Part shown: piece after piece, positions 27,049 through 35,864 of the stretch
Layout of the letters: each line of letters begins with the position of its first letter
How positions within the stretch are numbered: the stretch's first letter is position 1
Assembly: GCF_009729075.1 (NCBI RefSeq)
Contig: NZ_VTGY01000021.1
Span: 26,727-90,726, forward strand
Length of the DNA stretch: 64,000 nt
DNA from: Mycolicibacterium sp. CBMA 226
GTDB lineage: Bacteria > Actinomycetota > Actinomycetes > Mycobacteriales > Mycobacteriaceae
Direction: 5' to 3'
Position numbers and translations under genes: made by a program
Notes under the pieces: generated by a model
Seen by the model: only the letters and a program-made list of their open reading frames with translations
Told to the model about the DNA's origin: nothing
Database searches by the model: none

Positions 27049-27726
27049 TTGGCTAAGACCCCGACACCACGGCGCCGCGCTGCCAACAAGCCCGACGATG
27101 AGTCCGTCAACGCGCCGCCCTCGCTGCGCGAGATGCAGAAGGCACTCACTCGTAGTCGCGTGATCGAGGCAGCACTCGAAGAATTTGACGAGCGAGATTT
27201 CGCCTCAACCACAATGGACGACATCGCCGTCCGCGCCAACCTCAGCCGTGGCACGATCTATCTCCATTTCGACAGTAAGGCCGAAATCCTGGTCGCTGCC
27301 CTGGAGAGCCTCGAGCCAGACGAACTGTCACTCTTTCGGGAACTCCACGCAGCCCAGACGCGCGCCGAGATCGAAGCGATGTACGACCATGCGCTCACGG
27401 TCTGGAATCAAGTCGGTCGGATCTGGCGTCATGCGCGTGATGCAGCTGCGACCGAACCGACACTGAAGAAGTGGTCCGACGGCATGTTTGCCCGCCAGGT
27501 ACGAAATCTGCGTAGTTCGCTTCAAGAGCGCGGTGTCCCCGCCGCCGCAGCCGAGGTGCGCGCGACGCTGCTGGTGGGCATGTGGAGCGAGTTCATGCCC
27601 CGTTGGGCTCTGAGCCCGGGGAGTCGCGGTCGCAAATTGACGTCCGTCGCGCTGACAGACTTCACGATTGCCTCATTCTCCGAGGGATTGGAGATCGGAC
27701 ATGAGGGGCCCGAACCTTCCCTGTAA
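27049..27726 (+). CDS. TetR-family regulator (paralogue 3)
   Basis: This 225-aa regulator has the helix-turn-helix segment RANLSRGTIYLHF, one residue different from paralogues 1 and 2, with close similarity to the first (LREMQKALTR, ERDFAST, EVRATLLVGMWSEFMPRW). Translation appears to begin at TTG 27049; no in-frame ATG or GTG is available in the preceding codons. It follows the hydrolase by 154 nt and ends the BVMO operon. It could bind the site at 21138 and perhaps those near 28060 and 30718. Confidence 0.88.
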   Translation: MAKTPTPRRRAANKPDDESVNAPPSLREMQKALTRSRVIEAALEEFDERDFASTTMDDIAVRANLSRGTIYLHFDSKAEILVAALESLEPDELSLFRELHAAQTRAEIEAMYDHALTVWNQVGRIWRHARDAAATEPTLKKWSDGMFARQVRNLRSSLQERGVPAAAAEVRATLLVGMWSEFMPRWALSPGSRGRKLTSVALTDFTIASFSEGLEIGHEGPEPSL

Positions 27727-28349
27727 CAACCTAATCCGGTTCGAGCGAATGGGACACGCGAAAACGGCTGCGCGCTATTAACGGAGACTAGTGGGGACTC
27801 CCCAATCCACTCGGCACCGGTAGTGCAGTTCGGTGTTTGACAGCCGGTAGCACAACGATTGTCGGCTCGATCCGATCACACCCCCGCCAATCTCAGTGCC
27901 TCTGCCGATTTGACCGGCTGATCGAATGCTGACCGCGATCCAGTTCGCCATGCGCACATCGCGCGTCCACGGCCTTGGACGACAGTCCGGCCAACTTCGT
28001 CATGCCCATGGCGGCAACAACCCACACCGTTTCGAATACTAAACAGCTTGCCGTTTTGCTAGACATAGTGTCTAATCAAATGAAACGAGCGCGCACCAGA
28101 GCCACTCAAGCGGACCCGGCCGGTTCGCGTGCCCGTGAACGGCGCGTGCCAAACTGTTGGCAGCGTCGAACCCCGGTCGAAATCAATTGGGAGCCATGAA
28201 TATTCCCTGTTCGACAACAGGCCAGGCAAACGCGGTCAACATGGTTGCTCGAGCCACTTCGCAACACTGCCGCCCGCTCGCGATCAGCAGCACAAAGCGC
28301 GCTACGACTTGTTCCCGACCATCGTCTTGATCAATTCGAAAGGTTTCCC
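27727..28349. other. Non-coding stretch before acyl-CoA dehydrogenase
   Basis: I see no convincing gene in these 623 nt. Open frames are short and lack ribosome sites. It is less GC-rich than the flanking genes in places, particularly around 28020-28090. The only marked feature is the palindrome at 28060-28074. Confidence 0.6.
28060..28074. promoter_or_regulatory. Inverted repeat TAGACA-TAG-TGTCTA (candidate operator)
   Basis: The 15-nt inverted repeat has 6-bp arms and contains GACATAGTGTC, one base different from GACACAGTGTC at 30718-30728. TTGC stands two bases before the core in both places. It lies 276 nt upstream of the acyl-CoA dehydrogenase start, in an otherwise empty region, which suggests a regulated promoter. 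Confidence 0.55.
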
Positions 28350-29516
28350 ATGTCCCTGAAACCGCTGCCGCGCAGTATTTTTGGAGCCGAGCACGATTCA
28401 TTTCGTGCGCTCGTGCGGGCATTCGCCGAACGTGAGGTCGTACCGCAACTGGCGTCGTGGGAGTCGTCGAACACCATCGACCGGCAGTTTTTCAAGAGGG
28501 CCGGGCAGATCGGGCTCCTCGGGACTGATGCTCCCGAGCGATTCGGCGGCGGAGGTGCTGACGACTTTCGGTTCAGCGCGATCGTCGCCGAAGAGCTATG
28601 TGCCGCAGGGGACTACGCGGTCGCAATGAGTGTCGTGGGTATCAACGATCTGGTCATGCCCTACATCAACGATCTCGGCACCGAAGGGCAGAAAGCACGG
28701 TGGTTGGCTCCGTTGTGTCGCGGTGACGCGATCGGCGCCATCGCGATGACCGAACCCTCGACGGGCAGCGACCTCGCCGCGATCGCCGCGACTGCCAGGC
28801 CCCACGAGGGCGGCTTCATATTGAACGGCAGCAAAACGTTCGTCACAAACGGCTCGCTCGCAGACGTCATCATCGTCGTCGCCAAGACCGATCCCGCGGC
28901 CGGCAAAAAGGGTGTTTCGCTGCTGGTCGTAGAAGACGGCATGGATGGCTTTACCCGGCACGGACCGATGGACAAGGTCGGCCTCAAGCTGCAGGCAACC
29001 GCGGAGCTGTACTTCGATGAGGTATTCATCCCGAACGAAAACGTTCTTGGCGAGGCGAACAGCGGATTCGGTTACCTCCGATGCAACCTGGTCCGGGAAC
29101 GACTCAGCATCGCTTTGAGCTCGATGGCTGCGATGTCCCGAACGTTCAATGAGGCGATCGCTTACGGCTCGGCACGAACGGCATTCGGTCAATCGGTGAA
29201 TAACTTTCAAGCCAATCGTTTCTATCTCGCCGAACTGGCCACCGAAATTCAAATCGCACAGACCTTCGTCGATCGTTGCATTCTGGAGTCAACCCAGGGA
29301 GGCCTCGATGAAGCGCACGCCGCAATGGCCAAGTGGTGGACCACCGAGTTGCATCTGAAAGTCGTCCACCGCGCGGTGCAACTGCACGGCGGTTACGGCT
29401 ACATGCGCGAGTACAAGGCGGCACGCGACTACCTCGATTCCCGCGCCGCGACGATATTCGGCGGGACCACCGAAATCATGAAGGAAATCATCGGACGCCG
29501 GCTGACGTCACTGTGA
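28350..29516 (+). CDS. fadE: Acyl-CoA dehydrogenase
   Basis: This 388-aa enzyme has AIAMTEPSTGSDLAAI and NGSKTFVTNG for FAD and substrate binding, then HGGYGYMRE and FGGTTEIMKE at the C-terminus. As in the enzyme at 1706, the YEGT glutamate is replaced by Gly, and an RERLSIA glutamate probably serves as the base. The start was set at ATG 28350 with GAAAGG upstream; the longer frame has no family sequence. It stands alone, downstream of the palindrome at 28060. Substrate is unknown. Confidence 0.9.
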   Translation: MSLKPLPRSIFGAEHDSFRALVRAFAEREVVPQLASWESSNTIDRQFFKRAGQIGLLGTDAPERFGGGGADDFRFSAIVAEELCAAGDYAVAMSVVGINDLVMPYINDLGTEGQKARWLAPLCRGDAIGAIAMTEPSTGSDLAAIAATARPHEGGFILNGSKTFVTNGSLADVIIVVAKTDPAAGKKGVSLLVVEDGMDGFTRHGPMDKVGLKLQATAELYFDEVFIPNENVLGEANSGFGYLRCNLVRERLSIALSSMAAMSRTFNEAIAYGSARTAFGQSVNNFQANRFYLAELATEIQIAQTFVDRCILESTQGGLDEAHAAMAKWWTTELHLKVVHRAVQLHGGYGYMREYKAARDYLDSRAATIFGGTTEIMKEIIGRRLTSL

Positions 29517-29804
29517 CCACCGGTGCCCGTTCAAGATTGGCGGCCGATGGGCGCCACGCCCACTCCTGACGCCGCCACCGCGTCAGCGGATCGCGGTCGT
29601 GTGCTCAGCGCCCGAGCGCCGAGGAGCAACCGGCCCATCGGCGCCTTCGCTACGTTAGTAATCCTGCCGATGTAGGTCCATCGCCAGTCGCACACTACGG
29701 CGAGGCGCCGACAGTCATCGTCAACTGTGCTTGACGACCCACTGCCGGCGCCTAACCGGATCTCACAACGTTCGCCGACGAAGGCTGCGGGCTGCCGACG
29801 GAAC

Positions 29805-30506
29805 TTAACCTGTGGATACGCGCATCGCCCGGACGACGATGCCGCGGCATTCACCTTGCGGCAACCAGGCCGACAGTTCCGGACCGGCTTCGACAGTGAC
29901 CGCGAACCGCGCAGGCCGCCACAGCATGGCACTCGTCGGCCGGGTGCTCAGCAGTGTGCCAGTGGGACGGGCTTGCACCAGTTTCAGCACTCTCGTCGCA
30001 GCCGCGGGCAATACCGGGCCCAGTGCTCGTCGCTCTGTCCGAATCGTGTAGCCCTTGCCATGCGTCGAGGCGACAGCGTCACGACCCGGGTCACCGTCGA
30101 ACGTCGCCAGGGTTTTCGGAATCGCCCAATTATCCCGGCCGCCGACGAGACTGGCGGGTGAATCAACTGCGATGAACGGTACGTGGCCGAATACCGACCA
30201 CCCGCGGCGCATCACCACGAGCGCACCGATCTCCCCGTAGCTGCCGACGGGCGTATCGGTCCAATTGAGGAGAAATCCCAGAACAGCAACAGGATTCGCA
30301 TCGTGTTGGATCGCCTCGGGTAGCTGCTGCTTCAGCACCGCTGCGCCATCCGCAGAGACGCGGCGGCCCCACCAGATCCCATGGCCCCCACCGATCCAGG
30401 GTGCCGGAGCCCGGTTCGGCGGCAACGACGACACGATCGATTCGTCGAGCTCCGTTTCCCGCACACCGGCGGCGCCCAGGTCAACGACGTTCGGGCTGGT
30501 AGTCAT
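29805..30506 (-). CDS. Acetoacetate decarboxylase-family protein
   Basis: This 233-aa protein resembles the acetoacetate decarboxylase (ADC) superfamily. It shows a GSYGEIGALV segment and an AIPKTLA segment. In classical ADC the corresponding place has two adjacent lysines; here the second is Thr, so decarboxylase activity is uncertain. The ATG at 30506 has GGAGAGG upstream. It is convergent with the acyl-CoA dehydrogenase (288 nt apart, nothing seen between) and is transcribed away from the mce operon. Family placement is from pattern recognition only. Confidence 0.7.
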   Translation of the reverse strand: MTTSPNVVDLGAAGVRETELDESIVSSLPPNRAPAPWIGGGHGIWWGRRVSADGAAVLKQQLPEAIQHDANPVAVLGFLLNWTDTPVGSYGEIGALVVMRRGWSVFGHVPFIAVDSPASLVGGRDNWAIPKTLATFDGDPGRDAVASTHGKGYTIRTERRALGPVLPAAATRVLKLVQARPTGTLLSTRPTSAMLWRPARFAVTVEAGPELSAWLPQGECRGIVVRAMRVSTG

Positions 30507-30711
30507 ACTTAGACCTCTCCTTGAGACAAGAACCGGGCGAGACCGAACGATCTCGCTGAAGCCACTTCCATCTGCTGCCAGAGCATTTTGCGTTCCCTCC
30601 GCCAGCAGACCAATGCCCTTGAACATCGCGAACCGGAATCAAGAAGGGAATTACGCAACCACACCCCGGCAGCCCACGTAGACGCCTGTTATGAGTAGAC
30701 ACGCTATCCAC

Positions 30712-30734
30712 TTGCACGACACAGTGTCAAGCAA
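30712..30734. promoter_or_regulatory. Extended palindrome (candidate TetR operator)
   Basis: The perfect core GACAC-A-GTGTC at 30718-30728 is flanked symmetrically by TTGC at 30712 and GCAA ending at 30734. The core differs at one base from that at 28060-28074. It lies 206 nt upstream of the ADC-like gene start and about 860 nt upstream of the mce operon, so ADC is its more likely target. Confidence 0.55.
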
Positions 30735-30908
30735 TCGGCATCGAAGCGAAAGGGATGCCGTTCACACTGGCCGGCTGCGCGCCGGCGCATCCACCCCACG
30801 TCGCCTTTTTCAACCGGTAGCCGTTGGTCTACGAGATCTGGCCGTTCGACGCGATGTAAGCCCGGTCACAGGTAGCTAGCGTTAATCCTCATCTACGAGG
30901 AGGTAGCG

Positions 30909-31091
30909 ATGGTGGACATCTCGCTGGGCCGGCACAAACCGCCATCTGGAGCAGTTGGCCCGATCGAACATGACCGGCTGTGCAATCCCAGCGCGCTCGC
31001 CCCGAAACACCCGGCACGACACCACCCGATGCAGCTCCAACAGGGAGTCGGCAGTCGCGCGGATCTCGCTGCCGGGCGAAGCGCGTCATAG
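30909..31091 (+). CDS. Possible 60-aa small protein
   Basis: A strong ribosome site, GAGGAGGTAGCG, directly precedes this ATG. The 60-residue product begins MVDISLGRHK and is rich in Pro, His and Arg, with no recognisable domain, signal or membrane segment. Codon third-position GC is moderate. It may be a real small gene, the start of a decayed gene, or chance. No function is suggested. Confidence 0.25.
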   Translation: MVDISLGRHKPPSGAVGPIEHDRLCNPSALAPKHPARHHPMQLQQGVGSRADLAAGRSAS

Positions 31092-31597
31092 CCGTTAGAC
31101 GATGAACATATTGTTGTTTGAGTAAACGGCACGACCATCATTATGGATACGGACGCGCATCCAGACCAAGGCCATACTGACCACCTACAGAACCATCTAA
31201 TAACGCGAAACCAGCTGATAATGAACGCAATAGCTGCAATCCTGGCAAACTCCCACCGATCTGGCGCACCGTGTGCTTATACTCAACGGCCTGTTCAGTG
31301 AGATCACATAACTACCTACGCTCGCTACGAACCGACGCCTGCTGACTACGACCCAACGCCGAGGAATTGACTTGACCACGTCACGACACATTGGTCCGCG
31401 AGATGTCGGGCCGCATAGCGGAGTCAGGGGCCCACGCTGGCATCGCCTTCGGCCTGCCCGCAGAGCGGCAGGTGACCGGTGACCCCGACGCAGCAAACCG
31501 GCACCACTGTCACCAGCCGGTCACCGCATAGCGGTTTCATCCATCAGCGGAGGTCATTCGCGCATGTTCCACTCCCCGACACGGAGGCCGCGTTCCG

Positions 31598-32470
31598 GTG
31601 ACAACAACCGATGAAATGACTAATAGCACAGTGGCACAACCACGTTCAGCCACGCGTGAAGTTCGTGACTGGGGCCGCTCCTACCTGAATAACCACCCGC
31701 TGTTGTCCCTGCGTACGGTCGGCGGCCAGGTGGTGTTGGCGATACGGACCGTTGAGTGCCTGGTTCAAGACATCATCGGGCGCCGATTTCAGTTCGGCGA
31801 GTTCATTCATCAAGCCAGCTTCATGGCCAGCACAGCGGTGGTTCCCACCCTGTTCGTAACCATCCCGATCGGCGTCACGCTGTCAATCCAGTTCAGTTTG
31901 CTGGCTGGGCAGGTCGGCGCAACGTCACTGGCCGGCGCTGCCACCGGACTCGCGGTGATTCGTCAAGGCGCTCCGCTCGTGGCGGCGATTCTCTTGGCCG
32001 CAGCCGTCGGTTCAGCAATCTGCGCCGATCTCGGAGCGCGCACGATGCGCGAGGAAATCGACGCGATGAAGGTCATGGGTGTTTCGCCCATCCAGCGCCT
32101 GGTGGTGCCGCGGTTTGTCGCTGTCATCTTGATCGGCATTGCGCTTACCGGACTGACGAGTTTCGTCGGATTCCTGGCCGGCTATGCGTTCAACGTCTAC
32201 ATGCAGAGCGGCACGCCAGGGTCGTTCGTCGCTACATTCTCCTCGTTCGCGACTGTCGATGACCTGCTCCTAGCACTGGTCAAATCGGTAGTGTTCGGCG
32301 CCATTGTCGGCGTGGTGTGCTGCCACAAGGGTTTGGACACCCGCGGTGGCCCCGCCGGGGTCGCGAACTCCGTGAATGCCGCCGTTGTCGAATCGATCCT
32401 GCTCCTGATGACCGTCAACGTCATCATGACGCAGCTGTACGTACTGATCTTCCCCAGAGCGAGCCTCTGA
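31598..32470 (+). CDS. yrbEA: YrbEA/MlaE-type ABC permease of the mce operon
   Basis: This 290-aa integral membrane protein is the first permease of an Mce lipid importer. It contains the MlaE pattern: a long amphipathic N-terminus, FIHQASFMASTAVVPTLFV, the ADLGARTMREEIDAMKVMG loop, and several later membrane segments ending near LYVLIFPRASL. The start codon appears to be GTG 31598; ATG 31616 is an alternative. It pairs with YrbEB and is powered by an MceG ATPase encoded elsewhere. It is 2 nt upstream of yrbEB. The numbered mce family cannot be assigned by eye. Confidence 0.93.
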   Translation: MTTTDEMTNSTVAQPRSATREVRDWGRSYLNNHPLLSLRTVGGQVVLAIRTVECLVQDIIGRRFQFGEFIHQASFMASTAVVPTLFVTIPIGVTLSIQFSLLAGQVGATSLAGAATGLAVIRQGAPLVAAILLAAAVGSAICADLGARTMREEIDAMKVMGVSPIQRLVVPRFVAVILIGIALTGLTSFVGFLAGYAFNVYMQSGTPGSFVATFSSFATVDDLLLALVKSVVFGAIVGVVCCHKGLDTRGGPAGVANSVNAAVVESILLLMTVNVIMTQLYVLIFPRASL

Positions 32471-32472
32471 CC

Positions 32473-33333
32473 ATGGCGACTCCCACTCGTTACCTCAACG
32501 CTGCATTAAGGCCGGTTGCCGCGGCCGCCGCCGCGCCCACTCAAGGCACGGCGAAGCTCGGCCACATGGTGTTCTTCTTCGGCCGCATCTTGACCTCCAT
32601 GCCGACAGCCGTGCGTCGCTACCGACACGAATATCTGCGGATCCTCGCCGACATCTCCTGGGGCAACGGCTCAATCGTGGTGGGCGGCGGCACAATTGGG
32701 GTCGCCCTGGTACTCGGCGCCACGGCGGGAGCACTCATCGGGGTCGAAGGCTACAACGCACTGAATCTGCTCGGTTTGGGCCCAGCCACCGGCTTGCTCT
32801 CGTCGTTTGTCGGAACCCGCGAGCTCGCGCCGATCATGATCGGTCTCGCGTTCACCGTGCAGGCCGGGTGCCGGTTCACCGCACAACTCGGCGCAATGCG
32901 CATCAATGAGGAAGTCGATGCGCTCGACGTCCTCGGCATCAATTCCGTCTCCTATCTGGTGACCACCCGAGTAGCCGCCTCCGTCACCGCGGCGCTGCCA
33001 CTGTTCTTGTGCACGTTGGCCATCGCCTACATCGCCTGCCAGGGCGTCGTCGGAATCTCTGCGGGCCAGTCGGGCGGCACGTACCTGCATTACTTCTCCA
33101 TGTTCGTCAACGGGCGTGACGTCGCACTCGCCACGATCAAAGCCGTGGTCTTCGTCTTCGCGACATCGACCGTGCAGTGCTACTACGGCTACTACGCCAG
33201 TGGCGGACCGGCGGGCGTGGGCGTCGCGGCGGGCCGGGCAATGCGGTCGGCCATCACCGTTGTCATCGTCTTGAACATGCTGCTGACCATGGCCCTGTGG
33301 GGCGTGGATTCCGGCGCACGGTTCGGAGGGTAA
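32473..33333 (+). CDS. yrbEB: YrbEB/MlaE-type ABC permease of the mce operon
   Basis: This 286-aa permease is the second MlaE-family subunit. Recognisable parts are GYNALNLLGLGP, the TVQAGCRFTAQLGAMRINEE loop (the permease signature) and hydrophobic helices through the C-terminus. The start was set at ATG 32473, 2 nt after the yrbEA stop; the longer frame runs into yrbEA. It is followed 3 nt later by mceA, which has a GGAGGG ribosome site. Confidence 0.93.
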   Translation: MATPTRYLNAALRPVAAAAAAPTQGTAKLGHMVFFFGRILTSMPTAVRRYRHEYLRILADISWGNGSIVVGGGTIGVALVLGATAGALIGVEGYNALNLLGLGPATGLLSSFVGTRELAPIMIGLAFTVQAGCRFTAQLGAMRINEEVDALDVLGINSVSYLVTTRVAASVTAALPLFLCTLAIAYIACQGVVGISAGQSGGTYLHYFSMFVNGRDVALATIKAVVFVFATSTVQCYYGYYASGGPAGVGVAAGRAMRSAITVVIVLNMLLTMALWGVDSGARFGG

Positions 33334-33336
33334 AGA

Positions 33337-34827
33337 ATGCCGAATCAATACGACGTCAACGGCCGCGGGCCCTCAAACCGGGCACTGGTCGTGGCGGGCC
33401 TCTGCTTCATTCTGGTCGCGGCGGGGGTCGTGGTGACCGCCATCGCGAAATCCAAGGGCGACCTAGATAACATCGTGCGCGTCACCGTCGCCCTCGTGAA
33501 CGTCGGGGACGGACTGCCGCAGAAATCTGACGTCAAATTCAATGGCGTCCTTGTCGGCCAGGTCGCCGATGTCGTCACCGCTCCCGCGGGGCAACCCAAC
33601 CTCGTGCACGTCGACCTCAAGCCAGAATACGCGTCCGGTATTCCATCGACGGTGACCGCGCGGGTTGTGCCCTCCAACGTGTTCGCGGTGTCCTCCATTC
33701 AGCTCGTCGGTCATGACAACGGCCCCAACGGACTTCGTGCCGGGGCAACGATCCCAGAAGACAAATCTCTGCCGACAGTGATGTTCCAGAACACCCTCAA
33801 CAAGTTCCGGCAGGTATTCGCAGCGCTGGGACACCAACCCACCGGCAACAGCGTGGGCGCCATTGCCGCGCTGACTGAGGCCACCCAGGGACGCGGCCAG
33901 GCGATCAAACAGGCGGGACACGATCTCGACCAGATCGTCAACGAACTGAACAATGTGGTCGGCGACGGCAATGATCCATCGACCCTTTCGGCGCTCACCA
34001 CCGCATCAGCCGCGCTGCGCCAAGTGTCCCCCGACCTGTTCGACGCCCTTGATTCAGCAGTGACCCCACTGCGGACGTTGGCTGAGAAGCGCAGTGCCTT
34101 ATCCGGGTTATTGTCGGCCGGTCAGCAGACCGTCGGAACGATGGCCGATGCGTTCGACCATCAGACTGACCGCTTGATCAACATCACGGCCCGAATGACC
34201 CCCGTCGTCGGAGTACTTGCCGACAACGCCGGCGCCTTTCAGCTGATCACCAGCCGCATTCGGCGGGTCTCCAATCAAGTCATGGATGCCTGGGACCCAG
34301 AAACCAACAATCTGACGGTCAAGGCGGCAGTGAGTTTGACGCCGTCGCGGGTGTATGTGCGTGCGGATTGTCCTCGGTATGGCGAACTCGAAGGGCCCAG
34401 CTGCCACACGGCCCCCGAAGTTCCGACAGCTCCCGCGTTGTACCCGGCGCTCGGCTCGATGGGTTTTCCAGCGCCCCGCGTCGCAACTGAGAATCGGCCC
34501 AACTTCGCTCCGCCACGCGACTCCACTCGGCACGCCGGCGAGGTACCGGGCGCTCCCCAAGAACCTGGACCCTTACCGGGGCCGGAACCGGATTCGCCTG
34601 CGGTACAACAGCCGCCCGCAGTACCAGGTCCCCCACTTCCTGCCGAGGTAACCCAACAGTCGGCCACCGTCGGCGGCAACGTCGGGCCTGTCGGCAGCCC
34701 CGAAGAGCTAGCTCAACTGAGCAAGATCACCGGAGGCACTGCCAACGCAGCCACGGCTCTTCTCCTCGGACCGGTGGTGCGCGGCACCACGGTCACCGTT
34801 ACACCGGATACGGAAGGCGGATCGTGA
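33337..34827 (+). CDS. mceA: Mce family protein, MceA position
   Basis: This 496-aa protein is the first Mce subunit. It has one N-terminal membrane helix (ALVVAGLCFILVAAGVVVTA), an MCE/MlaD domain (VRVTVALVNVGDGLPQKSDV, followed by FNGVLVGQVADV), a long helical stretch that forms the substrate tunnel with its partners, and a Pro-rich, probably disordered tail of over 100 residues. No RGD motif is present. Mce proteins assemble as a heterohexamer across the periplasm to carry lipids or sterols inward. It overlaps mceB by 4 bp. Confidence 0.93.
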   Translation: MPNQYDVNGRGPSNRALVVAGLCFILVAAGVVVTAIAKSKGDLDNIVRVTVALVNVGDGLPQKSDVKFNGVLVGQVADVVTAPAGQPNLVHVDLKPEYASGIPSTVTARVVPSNVFAVSSIQLVGHDNGPNGLRAGATIPEDKSLPTVMFQNTLNKFRQVFAALGHQPTGNSVGAIAALTEATQGRGQAIKQAGHDLDQIVNELNNVVGDGNDPSTLSALTTASAALRQVSPDLFDALDSAVTPLRTLAEKRSALSGLLSAGQQTVGTMADAFDHQTDRLINITARMTPVVGVLADNAGAFQLITSRIRRVSNQVMDAWDPETNNLTVKAAVSLTPSRVYVRADCPRYGELEGPSCHTAPEVPTAPALYPALGSMGFPAPRVATENRPNFAPPRDSTRHAGEVPGAPQEPGPLPGPEPDSPAVQQPPAVPGPPLPAEVTQQSATVGGNVGPVGSPEELAQLSKITGGTANAATALLLGPVVRGTTVTVTPDTEGGS

Positions 34828-35864
34828 GTTACCGAAAGCCGATAATTGGCCTCGCCATTTTCTTGGTGATCTCGATGGTGGTGACGTGGCTGGTCTTCAA
34901 CACGCTCAGTCGGCAGATATCGGGCAGCACCAACACCTATTCGGCGGTGTTCACAGATGTGACCGGGCTCCATGAGGGCGACGACGTCCGCGTTGCCGGG
35001 GTTCGGGTCGGCCGAGTGGACGCCGTCGAACTCGACGGCACTCAAGCGAACGTCACGTTCCAGGTGCAAAAGGACCAGAAGCTGTTTGCCGATACCATCG
35101 CCGCGATCCGCTACCAGAACATCATCGGGCAGCGCTACCTCGGCTTGTCCCGGGGGCAGGTCGCCGACCAGCGGGCCCTGCCTAATAACGGTCGAATTCC
35201 GGTCGAGCACACCGAGCCATCGTTCGACATCACCTACCTGCTCAAGGGATTCGAACCACTACTGACTCTGTTGGACCCAAAGCAGGTTGACAACCTGACG
35301 AACGCGCTCATCGACGCGCTCCAAGGCGAAAACGGCACCGTACTGTCCCTGATCACACAGACGTCGGCATTGGCCGACATGGTCGCCGGCCCCGACGACG
35401 TACTCGGGCAGGTCATCACCAACCTCAACGCGGTCACCACCAACCTGGCCGGACAGAGCGCGAACTTGAACAACGTAATCGGCCGGACACGCGACATCTT
35501 GGTGGGACTCAATAGTCACCGCGAGCAATTGCGCGCATCAGTCGGCTCGATCAACTCCGCGTTGGGTCGACTATCGACAATCACCAACAACATTTACCCG
35601 GATTTCAACGCGCTGGTCACCCGTCAGCCCGGTTTCGCGAGCAACCTCACCGGCCCCGGCCGTGACCGGTTTGCATTCTTGGCGGCAAACCTGCCCTATC
35701 TCTTGAAAGGGGTGGCCCGCATGACGCAATCCGGGGCCTACACCGACATCTACATTTGCGATGTCAACGTCAGCATTTTCCGTTTCTTGAAGACACTCAT
35801 CCCCGCCTATGTGGCCGCGGCGACCCCGGGCAACGTCATCAACCACTCGGCGGTGTGCAGGTGA
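34824..35864 (+). CDS. mceB: Mce family protein, MceB position
   Basis: This 346-aa protein has an N-terminal helix (IIGLAIFLVISMVVTWLVF) and an MCE domain containing AVFTDVTGLHEGDDVRVAGV and GRVDAVEL. It ends with the IYICDVNVSIF segment with conserved cysteines seen in MceB proteins. It sits in the standard mceA-F order and overlaps both neighbours by 4 bp. It contributes one of six chains to the importer. Confidence 0.93.
   Translation: MSYRKPIIGLAIFLVISMVVTWLVFNTLSRQISGSTNTYSAVFTDVTGLHEGDDVRVAGVRVGRVDAVELDGTQANVTFQVQKDQKLFADTIAAIRYQNIIGQRYLGLSRGQVADQRALPNNGRIPVEHTEPSFDITYLLKGFEPLLTLLDPKQVDNLTNALIDALQGENGTVLSLITQTSALADMVAGPDDVLGQVITNLNAVTTNLAGQSANLNNVIGRTRDILVGLNSHREQLRASVGSINSALGRLSTITNNIYPDFNALVTRQPGFASNLTGPGRDRFAFLAANLPYLLKGVARMTQSGAYTDIYICDVNVSIFRFLKTLIPAYVAAATPGNVINHSAVCR

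Larger units (their letters stand above)
30507..31597. other. Long, mostly non-coding region upstream of the mce operon
   Basis: These 1.09 kb between the ADC-like gene and yrbEA contain no convincing long gene. It holds the palindrome at 30712-30734 and one small open frame with a strong ribosome site at 30909. Parts such as 31090-31330 are visibly richer in A+T than the coding DNA around them. It probably contains the mce promoter and regulatory sites, perhaps with remnants of a lost gene. Confidence 0.55.

Noticed and set aside
27975..28199. 74-codon frame in the 623-nt gap
   Set aside because: It covers the palindrome at 28060, has no ribosome site, and lacks coding-like codon use.
29531..29932. 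133-codon frame between acyl-CoA dehydrogenase and ADC-like gene
   Set aside because: It overlaps the ADC-like gene, lacks a domain and ribosome site, and appears to be chance.
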